Part shown: positions 1 through 5,157 of the stretch, one piece after another
How positions within the stretch are numbered: position 1 is the first letter of the stretch
How the letters are laid out: each line of letters begins with the position of its first letter
Position numbers and translations under genes: made by a program
Notes under the pieces: model-generated
Database searches by the model: none
Told to the model about the DNA's origin: nothing
What the model saw: the letters and a program-made list of their open reading frames with translations, nothing else
Source of the DNA: Candidatus Poribacteria bacterium
GTDB taxonomy: Bacteria; Poribacteria; WGA-4E; UBA9662
Assembly (NCBI GenBank): GCA_002699335.1
Contig: PACG01000220.1
Coordinates: forward strand, 9,895 to 15,051
DNA length: 5,157 nucleotides
Reading direction: 5' to 3'

Positions 1-106
1 ACCGAATTTCGTCATACCAAGCGAGTACGGGTTCCTACTGATTTATGTGCCCCGGTAACCGCCTTCACTAACCACCACCGATAACTTGTCATCAAGAAAT
101 ATACTT

Positions 107-134
107 CCAGCAGTGGGTGCTGATGAACTGCTGG
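107..134. repeat. Perfect 8-bp inverted repeat with 12-base loop
   Basis: CCAGCAGT (107-114) and ACTGCTGG (127-134) are perfect inverted arms. On the plus strand TTTT follows at 135-138, so it could act as a weak terminator of plus-strand transcription. No plus-strand gene is visible, and it may be part of an intergenic repeat element. Confidence 0.4.
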
Positions 135-261
135 TTTTAAACCTACGGGGCGAGAATCCATTTTGTAAAAACAGTTGTAAATTTGCTGATCATTTCGTAC
201 CAGTTCAATCGGATACTCAGGTGGTGTCAGTTCTAGTCTCCGTCGCACTAATTCACCTCAC

Positions 262-275
262 TTTGCCGATTGGTA
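262..275 (-). repeat. Dispersed repeat copy B (3' flank of the lipoprotein gene)
   Basis: This is the second exact copy of TACCAATCGGCAAA on the minus strand, again preceded by ACACTA. It lies 56 bases after the lipoprotein stop codon, in the same orientation to its upstream gene as copy A. Part of it forms a 5-bp hairpin at 266-282 (CCGAT/ATCGG). Confidence 0.6.
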
Positions 276-283
276 GTATCGGT

Positions 284-310
284 AGTGTTAAAGGCACATT
301 GCCAAACACT
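284..310. terminator. Hairpin just after the lipoprotein gene, possible terminator
   Basis: AGTGTT (284-289) pairs with AACACT (305-310), and inside it GGCA (293-296) pairs with TGCC (300-303) around a 3-base loop, giving 10 bp with a small internal loop. It starts 21 bases after the lipoprotein stop. On the plus strand it is followed by TTTTT (310-314), so it looks more like a terminator of plus-strand transcripts. On the minus strand no T run follows, so termination of the lipoprotein mRNA there is uncertain, though the stem may protect its 3' end. Confidence 0.4.
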
Positions 311-331
311 TTTTGAGTTGTCAGCGTACCA

Positions 332-3300
332 CTAATTCGCTGAACGGTAGGAGACTTGGGGGTCTAGAGATCGCTTCAGGATAATTCCCCACTGACCAAC
401 AATCCACAATATATTGCCATCTTCCGACTGAACGATGGTATATAGGTCGTTGTCGATATCAGTGTGTTGTTGTTTCCAAGTGTCACCACCATCACTGGAA
501 TGAAGAATCAGGCCTTTGTTGCCAACAGTATACAGTTCCTGTTCAGAAATGGCGATCACGTCGTTCAGGTTTTGTGTGGTTCCACCAGAAAGTGCCTCCC
601 ACTTAAAGCCACCATTGTCCGTGCGCAGCACAATCCCGTGTTGACCAACCGCCCAACCAATCCGCTTTTTAATAAAGGAGACAGAGAACAGATCGTATCC
701 GGTATCCGTTTCATGGTGCTTCCAGTATTGTCCACCGTTGACGGTACGCTGCACGATACCTGCGTGACCAACAGCCCAACCCAGTGGAGCAAACTTCATC
801 TGAATATCGACTAGGTCTTTACCGGTGGAGGTGCGTTGAGGGGTCCAGATTGGACCACCATCCTGGTTATGGATGATTTGGCCATCGCCCCCGGCAGCCC
901 ATCCCTCTGAGAATTTGCCGAAACCGACATCGTTCATCCGAAATTGTCGAGGTGGTTCGTTGTCGAACAAGGGAGGGCGTATGGGTGTCCGTCCAGCAGA
1001 CCATTTGTCCCCATCGGTGGTATAGTGGACAGTGCCATCTCTTCGCATCACCCAACCCCACTTGGGATCGAGGCCAACAAAATGCACACCAACCAGTTCC
1101 TGACGAGTGCCGCTATTGAGTGGCAACCAAGTTTTCCCCTGATCCTGTGTTTCCAGTAAAATTCCCTGGCTTCCCGATACCCAACCGTTATTTTCATCCA
1201 GAAACAGCGCGTGCCTGAGATCATTATAGCGTGCGCCGCCGTTCTGCCTTTTCCAAGTTGATCCACCATCATCCGTCCGATGGATACTGCCGGCAGCACC
1301 GACAGTCCAGGCCTGTTGGTTGTTAAGGAAGAAAACACTGCGAACGCCATCGCGATTACGGCTTGGTCGCCCACGAGGAGCGGTATTCGCTGAGGCCTCT
1401 TCATCAGAAGAATCCTCTTCCACACCAGCCTCCTCAGATTTGGTTTTATCTTTGCTTTCGTCTTGGGAACTTACCGTTTCACCCTCTTCTGTCTGTTCCG
1501 TAGTCAACCGACTGAAGCGACTCTCATCCATACCACGCTGCACCAATAACTGTTGAAACTCATCCACCGGTTTCTGTTGATTCTTTTGAGGGGCTGCCTC
1601 TTCTAATGAAGAAATAACCACTTTCTGAATTTGACGAGGTGGGCGGCCATCAAAGAAGATTTCCTCCCAAACTGTTCCGCGGTCTTTGGTAATTACAACC
1701 GAGTTTCGACCGGTAAAGGCCCAAGCTTGTTTGTCATTTAAAAATGTGACTCGACGGATACGCCCATCGAAGTCTGTCAACTGCCGTTTCCAAGTCTGTC
1801 CACCATCTGTGGTGAACAGAGAGGAGCCGTTACCCATGATCAACCAACCGTTGTTAATATCAGTAAAACGTACAGCGATAGCTGGTTGGTTGGTTTTATC
1901 CAGTATTTTCCAGTAGTCTCCACCATCGGTCGTTTGTAGAATGAAGCCACCGTCTCGCCGCTGTGGTACCACAGCATAACCGTTGTTGCTATCGACAAAA
2001 TGGAGGCTAGCGATGGCTTGCGTGGTTGTTCCGCTTTGCTGTCGTTTCCATGTTAGTCCACCATCGACAGTGTGCAAGGTCTGACCTTGCGTAACACCGA
2101 GCCATCCCTCCTTGCGGTTGATAAATTGCAGGGATGAGATTCCACCGCGGAAGTTCTGTAACACACCTCGTAGGATCTGCCAGGTTTGCCCGCCGTTCTC
2201 TGTCCGAAGTATCAAGCCACGGGCGAAGATCCAACCCGACTGATCATCCAAGAAAACAACACGCTGTAAATCATCCTGAATGCCACTATGCTGTGGATGC
2301 CAACTTTGACCACCGTCTGTAGTGTGAACGATACGTCCTTCTGTTCCCACTGCCCATCCTTTTTGCTCATCGACGAAGGAGACATCATTCAAATCGATTT
2401 GCCACTCCGTCTGTCGAACAACCTGCCACTGGTAGACAACCTCCTCGACTTCAGGTTCGATTTGGATCACTTTGGCTTCCTCACTACCGGCTTTAGGTGG
2501 CAAGTCAATTGCTATTTCCTGCTCTTCAGTCAGGGCAAATTTCATGGCCAAGCCACCTTTGCCGACAGCCACCATCCCTTTGGGCGATAAAGCAAACCCG
2601 TAAAGATCGTTGTCGGTGTCGCTTTCCTGAACTTCCCATGTCTTCCCTCCACTGACAGTAGTCAGAATAACACCATCATCACCGACAGCCAGTCCATATT
2701 CCTGATTAGCGAAAAAGACCTTGTTCAGATTTTTTTCTGTCCCACTCTGCTGAAATTTCCAACTTTGGCCACCGTCCTTGGTATGAAGGATTTCACCGAA
2801 TTGTCCCACGATCCAACCCAGTTTTTGGTTTAAAAAGTAGGCACCGTACAACTCGTTATAAGTGCCGGTTGTTTGCTGATTCCACGTTAATCCACCATTG
2901 GTGGTGTGGAGACAAATCCCCGGCCAGCCGATAGCCCAACCGATTTTTTCGTCCAGGAAAAAAACCCCCTTGAGTTGTTGAAACTCCCCCGGTGTTTGTT
3001 GGACCCAGTTTTGCCCTCCGTCAGCCGTGTGCAAAACGGTGCCCATATCGCCAACGACCCATCCTTTTTGGGTGTTGACAAAATATACATCGGTCAACGA
3101 ATACCACCATCCGCTTTTCTGGTGTTCCCAGGTTAAACCACCGTCTGTGGTATGGGTGATCATACCACGTGAACCAACGGCCCATCCCTCTTTATCAGTA
3201 GCAAAGTAGATACCATTGATATCGTCCCAAATCTCAGAATCGACTTCTGTCCAGGTTTCACCACCATCCTGAGTAATAGCGATGGTACCGCGTTTACCAA

Positions 3301-4348
3301 CAGCAACGCCAACATCCTCGGTCGCGAAGGTCACCTGCTCCAGATCGTTGGCGGTAGTGCCACTGACCATTTCCCAAGTCGCACCAGCATTCATCGTTTT
3401 CATAATGGTACCGTACCAACCAACAGCGTAAGCGATTTTATCGGTGACAAACTGGATTGAGGTCATATTATTCTCCGTGATACTCTCACACAGTCGCCAG
3501 TTTTCACCACCATCAGCCGTGTGAATAATAAAGCCAACATCAGCTACAGCAATTCCGTGATCCTCATCCACAAAATCGACGGCGTTGATGGTATCGCGAA
3601 CATGACCGTTGATCAGCGGAATTCGGCTATCTTGCCGCTGCCACTCAGCCCCGCCGTTGGTAGTATGAAAAATCGAGCCGTCGCTCCCCACTAGCCAGCC
3701 TTCACTATCATCGAGGAAAAAGACATTTTTATTGTCGTTGATCAGTCGGTCTCTTTCACCTTCGTATCGATTACTCTGTTCGCGCCAACTATTTCCTCCA
3801 TCCTCGGTGAAAAAGATACGGTCATATTGACCGACGAGCCAACCGCGATATTTGTCGGCAAACCAGACACCATTGAGTGGGAATTCGCTCACATATTCAT
3901 ACCGATTCCAGCTTTGCCCTCCGTTTTCAGTGTATAAAACATCGGCGTCCTCACCGACGATCCACCCGACCTGCGAGTTAGCAAAATAGACGTTGTTCAG
4001 GTTGGCGGAAGTGCCGCTCTTTTGAATCTGCCAATGAACTCCACTATCATCGGTTCGCGCAATCAACCCTTCAAATCCAACTGCCCAACCTTTTTTTTCG
4101 TTGGCAAAATAAACAGCGTTAAAATCACCTTCAATCTCCGTTGCTTGTTGCCTCCAGGTTTGTCCTCCATCTTTGGTGTGGACGATTAGCCCATTGTCGC
4201 CTACAATCCAGCCATAGCGATGATTGACGAAGTGAATGTCGTAAAAATCGGTTTCCCAATCCGCCTTGCGTGTAATTTCTTGTGTCACACAACCAGCCAA
4301 CAAAACAGATACGAGAGTTACCAGTAGGATGACATTCAGGGCTTTCAT
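332..4348 (-). CDS. Giant lipoprotein of YCF48/Asp-box beta-propeller repeats
   Basis: This 1338-residue protein starts at ATG 4346-4348, with AGGAG 8 bases upstream, and ends in TAG at 332-334. Residues 1-20 are a lipoprotein signal ending in the lipobox L-A-G-C; Cys20 would be lipidated. Val at +2 gives no Asp inner-membrane retention signal, so an outer-membrane site is possible. The rest is a chain of ~41-residue units of the form hydrophobic-F..(G)W-VG..G.I..T-DGG-(T/S)W, the Asp-box/YCF48 pattern. I count 26 Asp-box motifs plus two terminal units without one (about 572-604 and 1292-1326). A linker at about 605-648 splits the chain into two halves, and an acidic then basic linker lies at about 912-1000. 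YCF48/HCF136 helps assemble photosystem II and has a single seven-bladed propeller of ~300-350 residues; this protein is about four times longer, and nothing here suggests photosynthesis. The likely role is an exported, membrane-anchored binding or assembly scaffold; the ligand is unknown. A sialidase is unlikely, because Asp-boxes are structural and no catalytic signature is seen. Confidence 0.93.
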   Translation of the reverse strand: MKALNVILLVTLVSVLLAGCVTQEITRKADWETDFYDIHFVNHRYGWIVGDNGLIVHTKDGGQTWRQQATEIEGDFNAVYFANEKKGWAVGFEGLIARTDDSGVHWQIQKSGTSANLNNVYFANSQVGWIVGEDADVLYTENGGQSWNRYEYVSEFPLNGVWFADKYRGWLVGQYDRIFFTEDGGNSWREQSNRYEGERDRLINDNKNVFFLDDSEGWLVGSDGSIFHTTNGGAEWQRQDSRIPLINGHVRDTINAVDFVDEDHGIAVADVGFIIHTADGGENWRLCESITENNMTSIQFVTDKIAYAVGWYGTIMKTMNAGATWEMVSGTTANDLEQVTFATEDVGVAVGKRGTIAITQDGGETWTEVDSEIWDDINGIYFATDKEGWAVGSRGMITHTTDGGLTWEHQKSGWWYSLTDVYFVNTQKGWVVGDMGTVLHTADGGQNWVQQTPGEFQQLKGVFFLDEKIGWAIGWPGICLHTTNGGLTWNQQTTGTYNELYGAYFLNQKLGWIVGQFGEILHTKDGGQSWKFQQSGTEKNLNKVFFANQEYGLAVGDDGVILTTVSGGKTWEVQESDTDNDLYGFALSPKGMVAVGKGGLAMKFALTEEQEIAIDLPPKAGSEEAKVIQIEPEVEEVVYQWQVVRQTEWQIDLNDVSFVDEQKGWAVGTEGRIVHTTDGGQSWHPQHSGIQDDLQRVVFLDDQSGWIFARGLILRTENGGQTWQILRGVLQNFRGGISSLQFINRKEGWLGVTQGQTLHTVDGGLTWKRQQSGTTTQAIASLHFVDSNNGYAVVPQRRDGGFILQTTDGGDYWKILDKTNQPAIAVRFTDINNGWLIMGNGSSLFTTDGGQTWKRQLTDFDGRIRRVTFLNDKQAWAFTGRNSVVITKDRGTVWEEIFFDGRPPRQIQKVVISSLEEAAPQKNQQKPVDEFQQLLVQRGMDESRFSRLTTEQTEEGETVSSQDESKDKTKSEEAGVEEDSSDEEASANTAPRGRPSRNRDGVRSVFFLNNQQAWTVGAAGSIHRTDDGGSTWKRQNGGARYNDLRHALFLDENNGWVSGSQGILLETQDQGKTWLPLNSGTRQELVGVHFVGLDPKWGWVMRRDGTVHYTTDGDKWSAGRTPIRPPLFDNEPPRQFRMNDVGFGKFSEGWAAGGDGQIIHNQDGGPIWTPQRTSTGKDLVDIQMKFAPLGWAVGHAGIVQRTVNGGQYWKHHETDTGYDLFSVSFIKKRIGWAVGQHGIVLRTDNGGFKWEALSGGTTQNLNDVIAISEQELYTVGNKGLILHSSDGGDTWKQQHTDIDNDLYTIVQSEDGNILWIVGQWGIILKRSLDPQVSYRSAN
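1349..1615 (-). other. Acidic low-complexity linker inside the second half
   Basis: This stretch encodes about residues 912-1000. It follows the 19th Asp-box and starts with a possible stranded remnant (QIQKVVISS) and a short helix-like part (DEFQQLLVQRGMDESRF). An Asp/Glu/Ser-rich run follows at about 949-986, and then an Arg-rich end (RGRPSRNR). Its composition predicts disorder. It could separate two propellers or be a loop inserted between blades. Confidence 0.75.
2405..2536 (-). other. Inter-half linker of the repeat lipoprotein
   Basis: This stretch encodes roughly residues 605-648. The repeat pattern stops after the first Asp-box-less unit and is replaced by a Glu/Pro/Val-rich segment (EEQEIAIDLPPKAGSEEAK... 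EPEVEEVV). It resumes with a Trp strand (QTEW) that mirrors the Trp strand at the very start of the mature protein (KADW). The position suggests a hinge between two propeller-bearing halves. This is inferred from repeat spacing, not from a known domain. Confidence 0.7.
4289..4348 (-). other. Lipoprotein signal peptide (signal peptidase II type)
   Basis: Residues 1-20 of the repeat lipoprotein have one Lys at position 2, a hydrophobic core (VILLVTLVSVLL) and a lipobox L17-A18-G19-C20. Cleavage before Cys20 and diacylglyceryl modification of it are expected. The mature chain starts C-V-T-Q-E, and the first repeat begins only about 11 residues later, so the first propeller would sit close to the membrane. 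Confidence 0.9.
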
Positions 4349-4356
4349 AGATAAAA

Positions 4357-4361
4357 CTCCT
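4357..4361 (-). promoter_or_regulatory. Ribosome binding site of the lipoprotein gene
   Basis: Read on the minus strand, AGGAG lies 8 bases before the ATG at 4348. This is a strong Shine-Dalgarno match at good spacing and fixes the start codon, in agreement with the signal peptide that follows directly. Confidence 0.85.
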
Positions 4362-4393
4362 ATTACTCAACTACGATTACTTGGGAGAAGTTA

Positions 4394-4406
4394 CTCCTAA
4401 GAGGAG
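4394..4406 (-). promoter_or_regulatory. Leader hairpin with an anti-Shine-Dalgarno arm
   Basis: Within the predicted 5' leader, CTCCT (4406-4402) pairs perfectly with AGGAG (4398-4394) across a 3-base loop. The same CTCCT is also complementary to the true Shine-Dalgarno AGGAG at 4361-4357. Two mutually exclusive pairings are therefore possible, one leaving the ribosome site free and one masking it. A 5-bp stem is short and may be chance. Confidence 0.3.
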
Positions 4407-4413
4407 GCTCGGG

Positions 4414-4442
4414 GTTATAAGAATCAAGATATAGAGAATCAG
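4414..4442 (-). promoter_or_regulatory. Candidate sigma-70-type promoter for the lipoprotein gene
   Basis: On the minus strand a -35-like CTGATT (4442-4437, 3 of 6 to consensus) and a -10-like TATAAC (4419-4414, 5 of 6) are 17 bases apart. Transcription would begin near 4407 and give a leader of about 59 bases before the ATG. The -35 match is weak and lies in a tandem repeat, so this is a prediction only. Confidence 0.4.
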
Positions 4443-4450
4443 AGAATCAA
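4420..4450 (-). repeat. Short tandem repeat, 8-base period
   Basis: Read on the minus strand there are about four units of the form (T/C)TGATTCT: TTGATTCT, CTGATTCT, the diverged CTATATCT, and a final TGATTCT. The run spans the spacer and most of the -35 of the candidate promoter, so a change in copy number could alter promoter geometry. Confidence 0.6.
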
Positions 4451-4473
4451 GGTGAGTGCGGTGACAACTTAAA

Positions 4474-4490
4474 TTCTACGCGTAGTAGAA
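4474..4490. repeat. Inverted repeat around the palindrome CTACGCGTAG
   Basis: On the plus strand, TTCTAC and GTAGAA are perfect inverted arms 5 bases apart. The perfect 10-base palindrome CTACGCGTAG overlaps them at 4476-4485. It lies about 32 bases upstream of the -35-like hexamer of the lipoprotein gene, a position possible for a protein-binding site. No known operator is recognised. Confidence 0.4.
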
Positions 4491-4542
4491 ATGTCGGTCT
4501 GCGAGAAACGAATACCTTACTTTATCAAAAAGCAATATAGAT

Positions 4543-4580
4543 GCCCCAAGGAGGGTAGAATAGTGCTGTAAGCCTGGGGC
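4543..4580 (-). terminator. Imperfect hairpin downstream of the J-domain gene
   Basis: GCCCCA (4543-4548) and TGGGGC (4575-4580) are inverted. Two more G-C pairs past a single-base bulge make about 8 bp in all, around a loop of roughly 22 bases. On the minus strand a run of five T follows, but only about 11 bases after the stem. This is an atypical intrinsic terminator for the J-domain gene at best; the long loop and displaced T run keep confidence low. Confidence 0.25.
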
Positions 4581-4606
4581 TATGACCTGAGCCAAACTGA
4601 ACGGCA

Positions 4607-4620
4607 TTTGCCGATTGGTA
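4607..4620 (-). repeat. Dispersed repeat copy A (3' flank of the J-domain gene)
   Basis: The 14-base sequence TACCAATCGGCAAA (minus strand) is identical to 262-275. ACACTA stands a few bases before it in both copies, so the shared motif covers about 22-27 bases. This copy lies 33 bases after the J-domain stop codon. Its CGGCA continues into a small palindrome, CGGCA-TT-TGCCG, at 4602-4613. Confidence 0.6.
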
Positions 4621-4653
4621 TTCCTAGTGTGGTTATGCTTGATCTGGTCCGAC

Positions 4654-5157
4654 CTACTCTTCTTTAAGCGATATCTGCAAGCGATGGTTGAGCTGTTGGC
4701 GAAGCGTGTCCAAATGGTGCCTGGCACAGTTGACTTTTCGCTGCATATCGCGAACCAATCCCCGGAACAGATCGGTGCCGTTTTTACGCGCGACCTCAAA
4801 CCGAGTCTTTAATTGATGGCCCTCGCTAGCTTTAACTCTTGCTACTTCGACATTCAAGCCATTAATGAATTGTTTCGTATGTCGCATCGTGCGAATCAGT
4901 TTACGCTTCCGCATATCGATCGATTTACTATTGTCAAGGGCGTGATGGGTGGAATCGGCAGTTCCTTCTTGAATCCGGCATAGGGTTTGCAGGTCTTGTT
5001 CCTCGTAAGCCCGATTGACACGTGTCATCATCTCAATATTTTGAGCAAAGAAGATAGAATCAGAGCCAGACTTATCAGGATGATAGTCTTTAGCCAGTTT
5101 GAGGTAGATCTGCTGCAACTGACGTTTTTGGTCTGCAGTCAATGATGGGTTAGAAGC
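4654..5157 (-). CDS. J-domain (DnaJ-like) protein, 5' end outside the window
   Basis: The last 167 codons of a gene are visible, ending in TAG at 4654-4656; the frame is open to the window edge. The N-terminal part seen has a helix rich in K/Q/L, then YHPDK, with the HPD tripeptide at 5074-5082. HPD is the hallmark of J-domains, which stimulate the ATPase of Hsp70/DnaK. It is followed by a stretch ending in VNRAYEE-DLQTL, which resembles helix III of J-domain proteins whose J-domain lies late in the chain after a coiled coil (family knowledge). The remaining ~95 residues are basic, heptad-like and probably helical (KRKLIRTMRHTKQF..., LDTLRQQLNHRLQ). There is no zinc-finger or G/F region in view, so it is not DnaJ itself but a specialised co-chaperone. 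A TTG at 5140-5142 could be read as a start, but it would cut off J-domain helix I, so the true start is probably upstream. Its DnaK partner and client are unknown. Confidence 0.8.
   Translation of the reverse strand, partial: ASNPSLTADQKRQLQQIYLKLAKDYHPDKSGSDSIFFAQNIEMMTRVNRAYEEQDLQTLCRIQEGTADSTHHALDNSKSIDMRKRKLIRTMRHTKQFINGLNVEVARVKASEGHQLKTRFEVARKNGTDLFRGLVRDMQRKVNCARHHLDTLRQQLNHRLQISLKEE

Larger units (their letters stand above)
1..331. other. Non-coding 3' flank of the lipoprotein gene
   Basis: No convincing gene is seen in these 331 bases. Short open frames exist on both strands, but they use GTG or TTG starts without a clear ribosome site and resemble no family I know. The stretch holds hairpins at 107-134, 266-282 and 284-310 and dispersed repeat copy B. 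A small remnant of a decayed gene or repeat element cannot be excluded, and no tRNA or rRNA signature is seen. Confidence 0.55.
4349..4653. other. Intergenic region between the J-domain and lipoprotein genes
   Basis: These 305 bases contain no supported gene. Reading away from the J-domain stop they hold dispersed repeat copy A, an imperfect GC-rich hairpin, a 10-base palindrome, a tandem repeat overlapping a candidate promoter, a leader hairpin and the ribosome binding site. The width and the promoter-like signals argue for separate transcription of the two genes. Confidence 0.7.

Noticed and set aside
12..248. Open frame of 78 codons on the minus strand in the 3' flank
   Set aside because: It begins with GTG without a clear ribosome site, resembles no family I know, and overlaps a perfect 8-bp inverted repeat. 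A degraded coding remnant remains possible but is not supported.
86..316. Open frame of 76 codons on the plus strand
   Set aside because: It has a TTG start, no ribosome site and unremarkable composition, and it ends inside the hairpin at 284-310. Chance frame.
464..814. Open frame of 116 codons on the plus strand
   Set aside because: It lies wholly inside the lipoprotein gene on the opposite strand, and its content follows the antisense of the Asp-box repeats.
332..4348. DNA-level periodicity of about 123 bases, considered as a CRISPR or satellite array
   Set aside because: The period equals 41 codons, the units diverge strongly at DNA level, and the frame stays open throughout. It is a protein repeat, not an array.
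332..4348. Photosystem II assembly factor function for the YCF48-like protein
   Set aside because: The repeat family matches, but the length, the multi-propeller layout and the lack of any photosynthesis gene nearby do not support that role. YCF48-type repeats are widespread in non-photosynthetic bacteria.
332..4348. Sialidase or other glycoside hydrolase, because of the Asp-boxes
   Set aside because: Asp-boxes are structural turns found in many propellers. I see no Arg-triad/Tyr/Glu arrangement or catalytic domain apart from the repeats.
4476..4799. Open frame of 107 codons on the minus strand running from the J-domain gene into the intergenic region
   Set aside because: About half of it overlaps the J-domain frame, which has the HPD motif. 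Its Cys/Ser/Arg-rich composition looks like an out-of-frame shadow and there is no good ribosome site.

Overview
The window carries two genes, both on the minus strand, separated and followed by short non-coding stretches of about 300 bases. GC content is moderate, near 48 percent by eye. The coding style, with a classical lipoprotein signal and a good Shine-Dalgarno site, is bacterial. A Gram-negative, probably uncultured lineage fits a very large repeat lipoprotein and repeat-rich intergenic DNA. A Poribacteria- or Planctomycetes-like origin is only an impression, and no sequence here proves it.

Layout, in the direction of transcription (high to low coordinates): (1) 5157-4654, the 3' part of a gene for a J-domain protein with the HPD motif and an alpha-helical, basic C-terminal tail; its beginning lies outside the window. 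(2) 4653-4349, a 305-base intergenic region. It holds a short dispersed-repeat copy, an imperfect hairpin, a 10-base palindrome, an 8-base-period tandem repeat with a plausible sigma-70-type promoter, a leader hairpin and a clear ribosome binding site. (3) 4348-332, one very large gene for a 1338-residue lipoprotein made almost wholly of about 41-residue YCF48/Asp-box (BNR-like) beta-propeller repeats. (4) 331-1, a non-coding 3' flank with three hairpins and a second copy of the dispersed repeat.

The main result is the architecture of the lipoprotein. I count 26 Asp-box motifs plus two terminal repeats that lack the motif. They fall into two halves of 13 + 1 units each, divided by an acidic/proline linker, and both halves close on the same D-x-D-N-D-L-Y signature. 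That makes 28 countable units, which would fit several seven-bladed propellers strung on one lipid anchor. A second, strongly acidic then basic linker interrupts the second half. The protein is presumably held on the outer face of a membrane as a large binding or assembly scaffold, but its ligand is unknown. The two genes are not visibly an operon: the gap is wide and the lipoprotein gene appears to have its own promoter. No functional link between them can be shown from this window.
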